A stretch of DNA of 64,000 nt from contig NZ_PPFB01000001.1 in assembly GCF_002899455.1 (NCBI RefSeq), positions 5,741,001 through 5,805,000 on the forward strand, read 5' to 3'. A program made the translations under genes and the position numbers. This DNA is from Streptomyces sp. DH-12. Its GTDB lineage: Bacteria; Actinomycetota; Actinomycetes; Streptomycetales; Streptomycetaceae. Of the stretch, positions 10,611 to 18,387 are shown one piece after another. How positions within the stretch are numbered: the stretch's first letter is position 1; every line of letters begins with the position of its first letter. The notes beneath the pieces are model-generated. The model saw only the letters and a list, made by a program, of their open reading frames with translations. It made no database searches and was not told the DNA's origin.

Positions 10611-10742
10611 GTAAACGATTGCGTAAGCGTTTGCGTGAACGTTTACGTCAGCGTTTGCGTGAACGTTCACGCCAACGCTTGCGAGAGCGCTTACGCGAAC
10701 GTTTACGTCAGCGCTTGCGCGAACGCTTGCGCAAGCGCTTAC
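10611..10742. repeat. Eleven tandem 12-bp LacI-type operator palindromes
   Basis: 132 bp made of eleven abutting 12-mers with no spacer: GTAAACGATTGC, GTAAGCGTTTGC, GTGAACGTTTAC, GTCAGCGTTTGC, GTGAACGTTCAC, GCCAACGCTTGC, GAGAGCGCTTAC, GCGAACGTTTAC, GTCAGCGCTTGC, GCGAACGCTTGC, GCAAGCGCTTAC. The consensus GYNARCGYTTRC is self-complementary; G1, A4, C6, G7, T9 and C12 are invariant. It has the central CG with AR and YT flanks of LacI-family operators (PurR/RbsR-like core GCAAACGTTTGC). The array lies between the LacI-family gene (start 10488, leftward) and the Rieske gene (start 10856, rightward). The remaining bases of this 367-bp gap, 10489-10610 and 10743-10855, show CTTGG-type short repeats and CCACCC runs but no gene. 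Confidence 0.9.
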
Positions 10743-10855
10743 GCCCACCCCTCCACACTGCCCCCGCCATCCCCACCCACCCGCAATCCGCCCCACCCGC
10801 CCCGGTATCGTCCGGGTGAACAGTCGTCCACCGCGCACGAACCGTGGGAGCCCGC

Positions 10856-11278
10856 ATGTCCGCCCGACCCGCCGCTACCCGCCGGACCGTCCTGCGAGGC
10901 GCGGCCCTCACACCCGTCGCGGGGCTGGGACTCACCGCCTGCGGGGGCGGCGGCGACGACAGGTCCGCCCCGCTGAGCGGACCCGTCGAGCTGGGGCCAG
11001 AGAACGAGGTCGCCGCGGGCGGCGCCAAGCTGTACCGGAATCACAACGTGGTCGTCAGCCGCGACGAGGACGGCTCGTTCACCGCGTACAACACCGTGTG
11101 CACGCACGCGGGGTGCCCCATCAACAAGCTGGACGGAACCAGGCTGATCTGCCCGTGTCACGGCAGCGAGTTCGACGCCGCCACCGGGAAGGCGCTGCGT
11201 GAGCCGGCTGTGGCGCCGCTGAAGCCGCTGGCCGTCGAGGTGAAGAACGGCACGCTGGTCGCCAAGCCCCGCGACTGA
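10856..11278 (+). CDS. Tat-exported Rieske [2Fe-2S] lipoprotein
   Basis: A 140-residue protein with a twin-arginine leader (RRTVLRG at residues 9-15) ending in a lipobox LTAC (26-29), so it is probably folded with its cofactor in the cytoplasm, exported by Tat and lipid-anchored. The Rieske cluster motifs CTHAGC (82-87) and CPCHGS (99-104) are complete. The domain is the short soluble type, like many stand-alone Streptomyces Rieske lipoproteins, and no oxidoreductase partner is adjacent. GGGAG (10846-10850) supports ATG 10856; GTG 10844 would start inside that RBS. It shares its upstream region with the LacI operator array, but whether it is controlled from there is unknown. Confidence 0.88.
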   Translation: MSARPAATRRTVLRGAALTPVAGLGLTACGGGGDDRSAPLSGPVELGPENEVAAGGAKLYRNHNVVVSRDEDGSFTAYNTVCTHAGCPINKLDGTRLICPCHGSEFDAATGKALREPAVAPLKPLAVEVKNGTLVAKPRD

Positions 11279-11333
11279 CCCCCGACTGACCCCCGACTGA
11301 GCCCCGAATGACCCCCGACTGACGCGCGCCTGA
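11279..11333. repeat. 11-bp tandem direct repeats downstream of the Rieske gene
   Basis: Four clear and one degenerate copy of an 11-mer: CCCCCGACTGA twice (11279-11300), GCCCCGAATGA, CCCCCGACTGA, then CGCGCGCCTGA. Each unit carries a TGA. The repeat seems to have grown from the end of the gene (GCGACTGA) by slippage. Confidence 0.7.
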
Positions 11334-11367
11334 GCCCGCGCCCCAGCCCGTTCGGTCCGGATCCGGG

Positions 11368-12315
11368 CTATTCCCAGTCCCAGGCGATCCCCACGTAGCC
11401 GGCCCGCAGGCGTGGTTCCACCAGGTGCACCGTCCGGTGCCGCGTGCTGAGGGCCAGCGCCTGGCGGCCTCCGCGCGGGGCCGCGGCCGAGTGCTGGGTG
11501 AAGCGGTGGCACCGTACGGGGAGCGCGGCGGAGTCGAAGCAGATCTGGAGCGCGTACTGGCCGCCGGGGGAGCCCGCGCCCCGTACGTATTCGCGGCAGA
11601 CACCGCCGGTGCCGTCCTCCACGGTGTACCGGAAGAGGAAGGTGTCACCGGCGCGCAGCCGGATGTCGAAGAGCAGCTCGGCCGCGAGCACGCCTGTGTC
11701 GTGGTGATGGCGCACGCGTCCGACGCGGCAGTTCTCCAGGGTGCGCACCTGCATGCGTTCCGGGTCGGCGCCCGGGTCGCCGTGGTGGACGGCGACGTAG
11801 CGGTCGACGCCGTCGCGGTGGGCGCGCACGATGTGGTGGGACTCGCGCTCCGCCAGTTCCCGGCGCGTGCCGATGCGCACCCGCTCGTGGTGGCCCAGGG
11901 TGTGCAGCCCGCCGTCGCGCGGGGTGCCGAACTCGGCCAGCAGCTTGTCCAGGACCCCTGAGACCTCCATGAGGGAGCGGTAGGTGCGGCCGGCGGAGCG
12001 GCGGTCCGCGGCCCGGTCGTCCGTCTCGGCGAGCAGACGGATCAGTGACTCCTCCGGCAACTGCAGGATCTCCTCCAGCGCCCGTACGGCCCGCAGCGAC
12101 TCCGGGCGCTGAGGGCGGCGGGCGCCCTGCTGCCAGTAGCTGAGGCTGGTGACGCCCACCTTCACGCCGTGGCGGGACAGGTGGTGCTGCACCCGCTGCA
12201 ACGGCAGTCCCCGCGCGGCTATCGCGGCGCGCAGGGCGACATGGAACGGGCCGCCGCGCAGGGCCGCGTCCAGTTCTGCGGTGACGACGTCCGCGTGCTG
12301 TGTGGCGTGCGGCAT
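11368..12315 (-). CDS. Helix-turn-helix protein of unknown function (315 residues)
   Basis: The first 100 residues look like an XRE/Cro-type helix-turn-helix: ALRAAIAARGLPLQRVQHHL, then VKVGVTSLSYWQQGARRPQR, followed by a helical stretch (LRAVRALEEILQLPEESLIRLL). The remaining 200 residues contain conserved-looking aromatic and histidine-rich segments (HHERVRIGTRRELAERESHH, CHRFTQHS) with no domain I can name. Streptomyces genomes carry such large XRE-like proteins. GAGAGG 8 nt before ATG 12315 supports the start. Monocistronic on the minus strand. A sensory C-terminal domain is possible, but nothing in the sequence identifies a ligand. Confidence 0.75.
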   Translation of the reverse strand: MPHATQHADVVTAELDAALRGGPFHVALRAAIAARGLPLQRVQHHLSRHGVKVGVTSLSYWQQGARRPQRPESLRAVRALEEILQLPEESLIRLLAETDDRAADRRSAGRTYRSLMEVSGVLDKLLAEFGTPRDGGLHTLGHHERVRIGTRRELAERESHHIVRAHRDGVDRYVAVHHGDPGADPERMQVRTLENCRVGRVRHHHDTGVLAAELLFDIRLRAGDTFLFRYTVEDGTGGVCREYVRGAGSPGGQYALQICFDSAALPVRCHRFTQHSAAAPRGGRQALALSTRHRTVHLVEPRLRAGYVGIAWDWE

Positions 12316-12505
12316 GCAGGGGCCTCTCTGTGAAGGTCACAACGGCTGGTCAGACCGTTCGCACGGAGTGTCCCGGGGGCCCGCCCCCGTCGGTACGGCG
12401 CGGTCTTCACACGCGTACGCCGTCGTTCAGCGCCCCGAGTTCCCACGCATTGAAGCGTGTTGACCAAGTCCCGACAACCGTCTGGCGGCAAGGGCGGCAC
12501 ACGCG

Positions 12506-12543
12506 AGGGGGCCGTACCAGCCATGCGGCCGGTACGGCCCCCT
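12506..12543. terminator. Strong terminator palindrome
   Basis: A perfect 13-bp stem AGGGGGCCGTACC (12506-12518) / GGTACGGCCCCCT (12531-12543), 12-nt loop. It probably terminates the 58-codon gene, read leftward. Confidence 0.75.
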
Positions 12544-12564
12544 GAGGTGCGTACGGGATGTCTT

Positions 12565-12634
12565 CTACGTGGCCTTCATCGTCTTCGTGCTCTACGTGGC
12601 CTGCATGGCATAGGTGACCTACGTGACCTACGTG
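12565..12634. repeat. Cluster of CTACGTG repeats
   Basis: CTACGTG occurs at about 12565, 12592, 12609-12625 (twice in a row as CCTACGTGA) and once more before GTCTTCG. The most regular part reads GACCTACGTGACCTACGTGG. Copies are roughly 9-27 bp apart. Confidence 0.5.
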
Positions 12635-12649
12635 GTCTTCGTCCCGGGC

Positions 12650-12826
12650 TCAGGCCCCGTCGGCGTGCTCCCCGCCCCGGAGCCGCGAGTCCGCGGCCCG
12701 GAGGCGCTTCGCGCGCACGATGTCGGGGTCGCGCGGGTCGAGGGACTCGGGGAAGGCAGCCGTCTCGTCCGAGTACCGGCGGTACCGGGCCGGCCGTCGT
12801 GGTTTCTCGATCCGCATCTGTCGCAT
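12650..12826 (-). CDS. Small basic hypothetical protein (58 residues)
   Basis: A short gene with a textbook start: GGGAGG then 4 nt then ATG 12826. The 58-residue product is rich in Arg (RRPARYRRYSDETAAF, IVRAKRLRAAD) and has a central PESLDPRDPD stretch that looks like a conserved protein rather than noise. A hairpin terminator lies 107 nt downstream. I do not recognise its function; basic charge and small size would fit a nucleic-acid or ribosome-binding role, but that is only a guess. It is divergent from uvrC. A longer in-frame ORF extends upstream to about 12973 without a ribosome binding site, so the short start is preferred. Confidence 0.6.
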   Translation of the reverse strand: MRQMRIEKPRRPARYRRYSDETAAFPESLDPRDPDIVRAKRLRAADSRLRGGEHADGA

Positions 12827-13109
12827 ACGACCTCCCGACTCGCGGTCACTCGCGCGACCGCTGTCACGACCGCCTCGGACCACCGGCCGGAGAGCCGGTC
12901 CGGACCGGCGGACGGACCACGGCCGCGGTCCGTCCGCCGGCCCCGTTGATCGCCCGAGGCGCGAACCCCCCACATTCCCGTTTACCGGCCGCCGTAACCC
13001 ATCCGGCCCGCACCGGACCTCGCGGACCGGCTCCGGAGGCCACCCGGAACCGCCCCGATCCGATCCGCCGCCCCCGCCCCGGCCCCGCCGTCCTGTCGGT
13101 GCCCGCCAG

Positions 13110-13115
13110 TAGGGT
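13110..13115 (+). promoter_or_regulatory. -10 box of a probable leaderless uvrC promoter
   Basis: TAGGGT ends 7 nt before the uvrC ATG (13123); no proper Shine-Dalgarno position is available. The 283 bp between the small gene and uvrC hold no other feature that I can support. Confidence 0.5.
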
Positions 13116-13122
13116 GTGAGGC

Positions 13123-15222
13123 ATGGCCGACCCCTCCAGCTACCGCCCCAGACCGGGTGAGATCCCCGACTCGCCGGGGGTCTACCGGTTCCGTGACGAG
13201 CACCGCCGGGTGATCTACGTCGGGAAGGCGAAGAGCCTGCGCCAGCGCCTGGCGAACTACTTCCAGGACCTGGCCGGGCTGCACCCGCGCACCCGCTCGA
13301 TGGTGACCACGGCCGCGTCCGTGGAGTGGACGGTGGTCTCGACGGAGGTCGAGGCGCTGCAGCTGGAGTACTCCTGGATCAAGGAGTTCGACCCCCGGTT
13401 CAACGTCAAGTACCGCGACGACAAGAGCTACCCGTACCTCGCGGTGACGATGAACGAGGAGTACCCGCGCGTGCAGGTGATGCGCGGTCACAAGAAGAAG
13501 GGCGTGCGGTACTTCGGCCCGTACGCGCACGCGTGGGCGATCCGCGACACCGTGGACCTGATGCTGCGCGTCTTCCCGGTGCGCACCTGCTCGGCGGGCG
13601 TCTTCAAGAACGCCGCCCGCACCGGCCGGCCCTGCCTGCTCGGCTACATCGGCAAGTGCTCGGCGCCCTGCGTGGAGCGGATCTCCGCCGAGGACCACCG
13701 GGAGCTGGCCGAGGAGTTCTGCGACTTCATGGCCGGCCGCACCGGCGCCTACCTGCGCCGTCTGGAGCGGCAGATGGCGGAGGCGGCCGAGGAGATGGAG
13801 TACGAGCGGGCCGCGCGCCTGCGCGACGACATCGGCGCCCTGAAGAAGGCCATGGAGAAGAACGCGGTGGTGCTGGCGGACGCCACCGACGCCGACCTGA
13901 TCGCGGTCGCCGAGGACGAGCTGGAGGCGGCCGTCCAGATCTTCCACGTGCGGGGCGGGCGCGTGCGCGGCCAGCGCGGCTGGGTCACGGACAAGGTCGA
14001 GGAGATCACCACCGGCGCCCTGGTCGAGCACGCCCTGCAGCAGCTCTACGGCGAGGAGACCGGCGACGCCGTCCCGCGTGAGGTGCTGGTGCCCGCCCTG
14101 CCCGACCCGGTGGAGCCGGTGCAGGAGTGGCTGGCCGGGCGGCGCGGGGCGAACGTCTCCCTGCGCGTCCCGCAGCGCGGGGACAAGAAGGCCCTGATGG
14201 AGACCGTGGAGCGCAACGCCCAGCAGGCGCTCGTGCTGCACAGGACCAAGCGGGCCTCCGACCTCACCACGCGCTCGCGCGCGCTGGAGGAGATCGGCGA
14301 GGCCCTGGGCCTGGACAGCGCCCCGCTGCGCATCGAGTGCTACGACATCTCGCACCTCCAGGGCGACGACGTGGTGGCCTCCATGGTGGTCTTCGAGGAC
14401 GGGCTGGCCCGCAAGAGCGAGTACCGCCGCTTCCAGATCAAGGGTTTCGCCGGCCAGGACGACGTCCGGTCCATGCACGAGGTGATCACCCGGCGCTTCC
14501 GCCGCTACCTGGCGGAGAAGGAGCGCACGGGGGAGTGGACCGACGGGGAGGAGCCCGGCGCCGCGGCGGACCCGGGGACGGCCGCCGCGGGTCTCGCGGA
14601 GCCGCCCGCGAGCACCCTCACGGAGGACGACGGGCGCCCCAAGCGGTTCGCGTACCCGCCGCAGCTCGTCGTGGTGGACGGCGGCGCGCCGCAGGTCGCG
14701 GCGGCCCAGCGGGCGCTGGACGAGCTGGGCATCGACGACATCGCCGTGTGCGGCCTCGCCAAGCGGCTGGAGGAGGTGTGGCTGCCCGGCGACGACGACC
14801 CGGTGGTGCTGCCCCGTACCAGCGAGGGCCTGTACCTGCTGCAGCGCGTCCGTGACGAGGCGCACCGCTTCGCGATCACCTATCAGCGCAGCAAGCGCGC
14901 CAAGCGCTTCCGGTCCAGCCCCCTGGACGACGTCCCGGGTCTCGGCGAGACCCGCAAGCAGGCGCTGATCAAGCACTTCGGCTCGTTGAAGCGGCTGCGG
15001 TCGGCGACGATCGAGCAGATCTGTGACGTTCCGGGCATAGGGCGCAAGACGGCCGAGACGGTCGTCGCGGCTCTCGTCCGGGCGACACCCGGCGGTCCCG
15101 CTGTGAACACGGCGACGGGCGAGATCATGGATGACACGGAAGAACCCGGGCAACAGACGGGTTCTCCGGGGGCGCCCGTGACCACGGGCGCCCCGGACGA
15201 ACGACGGGGGCAGGAGCGATGA
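13123..15222 (+). CDS. uvrC: UvrABC excinuclease subunit C
   Basis: A 699-residue dual-incision nuclease of nucleotide excision repair. Domains in order: GIY-YIG nuclease (GVYRF 19-23, IYVGKAKSLRQRL from 31), a cysteine cluster GYIGKCSAPC, the UVR coiled segment (ERAARLRDDI), the RNase H-like second nuclease (YDISHLQGDDVVASMVVFEDG, VVDGGAPQV, DEAHRFAI) and C-terminal tandem helix-hairpin-helix (LDDVPGLGETR, VPGIGRKTAETV). An Ala/Glu/Pro-rich insert of about 40 residues near residue 475 sits inside the second nuclease domain. A further tail after the HhH region carries 30-odd low-complexity residues. The stop overlaps the rapZ start as ATGA, linking repair to the rapZ-yvcK-whiA operon. Confidence 0.97.
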   Translation: MADPSSYRPRPGEIPDSPGVYRFRDEHRRVIYVGKAKSLRQRLANYFQDLAGLHPRTRSMVTTAASVEWTVVSTEVEALQLEYSWIKEFDPRFNVKYRDDKSYPYLAVTMNEEYPRVQVMRGHKKKGVRYFGPYAHAWAIRDTVDLMLRVFPVRTCSAGVFKNAARTGRPCLLGYIGKCSAPCVERISAEDHRELAEEFCDFMAGRTGAYLRRLERQMAEAAEEMEYERAARLRDDIGALKKAMEKNAVVLADATDADLIAVAEDELEAAVQIFHVRGGRVRGQRGWVTDKVEEITTGALVEHALQQLYGEETGDAVPREVLVPALPDPVEPVQEWLAGRRGANVSLRVPQRGDKKALMETVERNAQQALVLHRTKRASDLTTRSRALEEIGEALGLDSAPLRIECYDISHLQGDDVVASMVVFEDGLARKSEYRRFQIKGFAGQDDVRSMHEVITRRFRRYLAEKERTGEWTDGEEPGAAADPGTAAAGLAEPPASTLTEDDGRPKRFAYPPQLVVVDGGAPQVAAAQRALDELGIDDIAVCGLAKRLEEVWLPGDDDPVVLPRTSEGLYLLQRVRDEAHRFAITYQRSKRAKRFRSSPLDDVPGLGETRKQALIKHFGSLKRLRSATIEQICDVPGIGRKTAETVVAALVRATPGGPAVNTATGEIMDDTEEPGQQTGSPGAPVTTGAPDERRGQER

Positions 15223-16223
15223 CCGAGCACGAGACAGGGTCTGCCGGGCAGCGGGACCGGGCGGCGCAGCAGGCGGGCGGGGCCACGGCCCGCGCCGGCA
15301 TCCGGCAGGACAACGGAGCACAGGTGAAGACGGGCAAGGAAAACGGCGGGGTGCCCGAGGTGGGCATCCCCGAGCTGGTGATCATCTCCGGGATGTCCGG
15401 GGCCGGCCGGTCGACGGCCGCGAAGTGTCTGGAGGACCTCGGCTGGTTCGTCGTCGACAACCTGCCGCCCGCGCTGATCCCCACCATGGTGGAGCTCGGC
15501 GCGCGCTCCCAGGGCAACGTGGCGCGGATCGCGGTCGTCGTCGACGTCCGCGGCCGGCGCTTCTTCGACAACCTGCGCGAGTCCCTCGCCGACCTCGACG
15601 CGCGCGGTGTCACCCGGCGCACGGTGTTCCTGGAGTCCTCCGACGATGCCCTGGTGCGCCGCTTCGAGTCGGTCCGCCGCCCTCATCCCCTCCAGGGCGA
15701 CGGCCGGATCGTCGACGGCATCGCCGCCGAGCGGGAGCTGCTGCGCGAGCTGCGCGGCGACGCCGACCTGGTGATCGACACCTCCGGGCTCAACGTGCAC
15801 GAACTGCGCGCGAAGATGCACGCGCAGTTCGCCGGCGAGGAGGAGCCCGAGCTGCGGGCCACCGTGATGTCCTTCGGCTTCAAGTACGGCCTCCCGGTCG
15901 ACGCCGACCTGGTCGTGGACATGCGGTTCCTGCCCAACCCGCACTGGATCCCCGAGCTGCGCCCCTACACCGGCCTCAACGAGGAGGTGGCGTCGTACGT
16001 CTTCAACCAGCCCGGCGCCAAGGAGTTCCTCGACCGCTACGCCGAGCTGCTGCGCATGGTCGCCGCGGGCTACCGCCGTGAGGGCAAGCGCTACGTGACC
16101 ATCGCGGTCGGCTGCACGGGCGGCAAGCACCGCTCGGTCGCCATGTCGGAGAAGCTCGCCGCCCGGCTCGCCGCGGAGGGCGTGGAGACGGTGGTCGTCC
16201 ACCGGGACATGGGACGGGAATGA
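15219..16223 (+). CDS. rapZ: RapZ/YvcJ-family nucleotide-binding protein
   Basis: A 334-residue P-loop protein. In E. coli RapZ binds small RNAs controlling glucosamine-6-phosphate synthase; in Gram-positives the homologue YvcJ hydrolyses nucleotides. The Walker A region reads GMSGAGRS (58-65), with Arg where most P-loops have Lys, which seems usual in actinobacterial members. The C-terminal RNA-binding/metabolite domain shows FKYGLP, DMRFLPNPHW, TGLNEEV and AVGCTGGKHRSVA. The first 45 residues are hydrophilic and unconserved, so a downstream GTG (residue 36) is an alternative start. It overlaps uvrC and yvcK by ATGA on both sides, the standard actinobacterial order. Confidence 0.95.
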   Translation: MTEHETGSAGQRDRAAQQAGGATARAGIRQDNGAQVKTGKENGGVPEVGIPELVIISGMSGAGRSTAAKCLEDLGWFVVDNLPPALIPTMVELGARSQGNVARIAVVVDVRGRRFFDNLRESLADLDARGVTRRTVFLESSDDALVRRFESVRRPHPLQGDGRIVDGIAAERELLRELRGDADLVIDTSGLNVHELRAKMHAQFAGEEEPELRATVMSFGFKYGLPVDADLVVDMRFLPNPHWIPELRPYTGLNEEVASYVFNQPGAKEFLDRYAELLRMVAAGYRREGKRYVTIAVGCTGGKHRSVAMSEKLAARLAAEGVETVVVHRDMGRE

Positions 16224-17287
16224 CACGACGTACGCCGCGGCTGAGCCGGCTGCGCAGAGCGGTCCCCGAGGGCCGTGCCGGCCGGCCGGCCGAGACGCGT
16301 GGCGCGCGCCCGCGCCGCAGGGGTGCACAGCCCAAGGTCGTCGCCCTCGGCGGCGGAATGGGTCTGTCCGCGTCGCTCGCCGCCCTGCGCCGGATCACCG
16401 GCGACCTCACCGCCGTGGTCACCGTCGCCGACGACGGCGGCTCCAGCGGCCGCCTGCGTGACGAACTGGGCGTGCTGCCCCCCGGCGACCTGCGCAAAGC
16501 GCTCGCCGCGCTGTGCGGGGACGACGACTGGGGCCAGACCTGGGCGCGCGTCATCCAGCACCGCTTCCAGTCCAAGGGCGACCTGCACGAGCACGCGGTC
16601 GGCAACCTGCTGATCGTGGCCCTGTGGGAGCAGCTCGGCGACCACGTCAAGGCGCTGGACCTGGTGGGCATGCTGCTCGGCGCGCACGGCCGGGTGCTGC
16701 CCATGTCCGCCGTGCCGCTGGAGCTCCAGGCGCTGGTCAAGGGGCACGACCCGGAGCGCCCCGACGACATCGGCACCGTCCGCGGCCAGGCCACCGTCGC
16801 CCTCACCCCGGGCGAGGTGCAGTCGGTGCACCTCGTGCCGAACGACCCGCCGGCCGTGCCCGAGGCGGTCGCGGCGGTGCTGGACGCCGACTGGGTGGTG
16901 CTGGGACCCGGCTCCTGGTTCTCCTCGGTGATCCCGCACCTGCTGGTCCCCGAGCTGCTGGACGCCCTCGTCGAGACGAAGGCGCGCCGGGTGCTCTCGC
17001 TGAACCTCGCCCCGCAGCCCGGAGAAACCGAGGGCTTCTCCCCGCAGCGTCATTTGGAGGTTTTGGGGCGACACGCCCCTAAACTCGCCCTGGACGTGGT
17101 GCTGGCCGACGAGGCCGCCGTGCCCGACCGCGACTTGCTGACCGATGCCGCCAAGCGGTTCGGCGCCGCGGTCGAGCTGGCCCCCGTGGCCCGGACCGAC
17201 GGAAGCCCCCGGCACGACCCGGAGCTGTTGGCCGCCGCGTACGACCGTATTTTTCGGATGCATGGAAGGATCGGCCCATGGCGATGA
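16220..17287 (+). CDS. yvcK: YvcK/CofD-like UDP-sugar-binding regulator
   Basis: A 355-residue gluconeogenesis factor of the CofD-like fold. In Bacillus and Mycobacterium (CuvA) it binds UDP-GlcNAc and is needed for growth on gluconeogenic carbon and for cell-wall integrity. Visible motifs: VALGGGMGLSASL (41-53), VADDGGSSGRLR, LPPGDLRKAL, VGNLLI and LGPGSWFSSVIPHLL. The first 38 residues are a basic Arg-rich extension. It begins in an ATGA overlap with rapZ and its last 10 nt overlap whiA, so all three are made from one message. Confidence 0.95.
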   Translation: MTRRTPRLSRLRRAVPEGRAGRPAETRGARPRRRGAQPKVVALGGGMGLSASLAALRRITGDLTAVVTVADDGGSSGRLRDELGVLPPGDLRKALAALCGDDDWGQTWARVIQHRFQSKGDLHEHAVGNLLIVALWEQLGDHVKALDLVGMLLGAHGRVLPMSAVPLELQALVKGHDPERPDDIGTVRGQATVALTPGEVQSVHLVPNDPPAVPEAVAAVLDADWVVLGPGSWFSSVIPHLLVPELLDALVETKARRVLSLNLAPQPGETEGFSPQRHLEVLGRHAPKLALDVVLADEAAVPDRDLLTDAAKRFGAAVELAPVARTDGSPRHDPELLAAAYDRIFRMHGRIGPWR

Positions 17288-18267
17288 CGGCAGCGGTGAA
17301 GGACGAGATCAGCCGGCTCCCCGTCACCCGTACCTGCTGCAGGAAGGCGGAGGTCTCCGCCGTTCTGCGGTTCGCCGGCGGCCTCCACCTGGTCAGCGGG
17401 CGCATCGTGATCGAGGCGGAGCTGGACACCGCCATGGCCGCCCGGCGGCTCAAGCGGGACATCCTGGAGATCTTCGGCCACAGCTCCGAACTGATCGTGA
17501 TGGCGCCGGGCGGACTGCGCCGCGGCTCCCGCTACGTGGTGCGCGTGGTCGCCGGAGGCGACCAGCTCGCCCGTCAGACCGGTCTGGTGGACGGCCGGGG
17601 CCGTCCGATCCGCGGCCTGCCCCCGCAGGTGGTCTCGGGAGCCACCTGCGACGCCGAGGCCGCCTGGCGCGGTGCCTTCCTCGCACACGGCTCCCTCACC
17701 GAGCCCGGCCGTTCCTCCTCCCTGGAGGTGACCTGCCCCGGCCCCGAGGCCGCGCTCGCCCTGGTCGGCGCCGCCCGTCGGCTGCACATCGCCGCCAAGG
17801 CGCGCGAGGTGCGCGGCGTGGACCGGGTGGTCGTCCGGGACGGCGACGCGATCGGCGCGCTGCTCACCCGGCTGGGCGCGCACGAGTCGGTGCTGGCCTG
17901 GGAGGAGCGCCGGATGCGCCGCGAGGTGCGGGCCACGGCGAACCGGCTGGCCAACTTCGACGACGCCAACCTGCGCCGCTCCGCCCGCGCCGCCGTCGCG
18001 GCCGGCGCCCGGGTGCAGCGCGCGCTGGAGATCCTCGGCGACGACGTGCCCGAGCACCTCGCCGCGGCCGGCCGGCTGCGCATGGAGCACAAGCAGGCCT
18101 CCCTGGAGGAGCTGGGCGCGCTCGCCGACCCGCCGCTCACCAAGGACGCGGTGGCCGGACGCATCCGCCGGCTGCTGGCGATGGCCGACAAGCGCGCCGC
18201 GGACCTCGGCATCCCCGGCACGGAGGCCAACCTCAGCGAGGAACTGGACGACAAGATCGGCGTCTGA
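17278..18267 (+). CDS. whiA: Sporulation transcription factor WhiA
   Basis: A 329-residue protein with the LAGLIDADG-homing-endonuclease-like N-terminal domain and a C-terminal helix-turn-helix (ASLEELGALADPPLTKDAVA, then GRIRRLLAMADKRA). In Streptomyces WhiA works with WhiB to start sporulation septation, for example at ftsZ. The N-terminus MTAAVKDEISRLPVTRTCCR and the stretch RATANRLANFDDANLRRSARAA are characteristic. ATG 17278 lies inside the yvcK 3' end with GGAAGG just upstream. The operon ends with an 11-bp hairpin at 18304-18340. Confidence 0.97.
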   Translation: MAMTAAVKDEISRLPVTRTCCRKAEVSAVLRFAGGLHLVSGRIVIEAELDTAMAARRLKRDILEIFGHSSELIVMAPGGLRRGSRYVVRVVAGGDQLARQTGLVDGRGRPIRGLPPQVVSGATCDAEAAWRGAFLAHGSLTEPGRSSSLEVTCPGPEAALALVGAARRLHIAAKAREVRGVDRVVVRDGDAIGALLTRLGAHESVLAWEERRMRREVRATANRLANFDDANLRRSARAAVAAGARVQRALEILGDDVPEHLAAAGRLRMEHKQASLEELGALADPPLTKDAVAGRIRRLLAMADKRAADLGIPGTEANLSEELDDKIGV

Positions 18268-18303
18268 CGCGCCCCGCGCGATCGTCCGACGCCTGACCGG
18301 AGC

Positions 18304-18340
18304 ACCGGCGCCGCCGCCCAGTCGGGTGAGCGGCGCCGGT
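18304..18340 (+). terminator. Terminator after whiA
   Basis: ACCGGCGCCGC (18304-18314) pairs perfectly with GCGGCGCCGGT (18330-18340), 15-nt loop, followed by TCCGTGTGTC. Confidence 0.7.
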
Positions 18341-18362
18341 TCCGTGTGTCGCGGGGGCGCCC

Positions 18363-18387
18363 TTGACTCGATCATGTTGTGTCATGA
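18363..18387 (+). promoter_or_regulatory. Promoter region with inverted repeat before the carboxypeptidase gene
   Basis: A TTGACT -35-like box (18363-18368) is followed by the inverted repeat TCATG-N6-CATGA (18372-18387). No TANNNT box is found at normal spacing, so an activator or an alternative sigma factor may be involved; the repeat is a candidate operator. Confidence 0.4.

Larger units (their letters stand above)
12316..12649. other. Gene-free spacer with terminator and repeats
   Basis: Holds the promoter side of the HTH gene, a strong palindrome (12506-12543) and a cluster of TACGTG repeats (12565-12634). ORFs crossing it have no ribosome binding site or recognisable protein. Confidence 0.5.

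Noticed and set aside
10611..10742. Repeat array as a coding region for a tetrapeptide-repeat protein or as CRISPR
   Set aside because: All frames stay open only because 12 is divisible by 3 (for example R-L-R-E repeats). There is no RBS, conservation follows the palindrome rather than codons, and there are no spacers between units as a CRISPR would need.
12457..13119. Plus-strand frames in the spacer before uvrC
   Set aside because: Pro/Arg-rich translation without RBS; the minus-strand 58-codon gene with a perfect RBS explains the region better.
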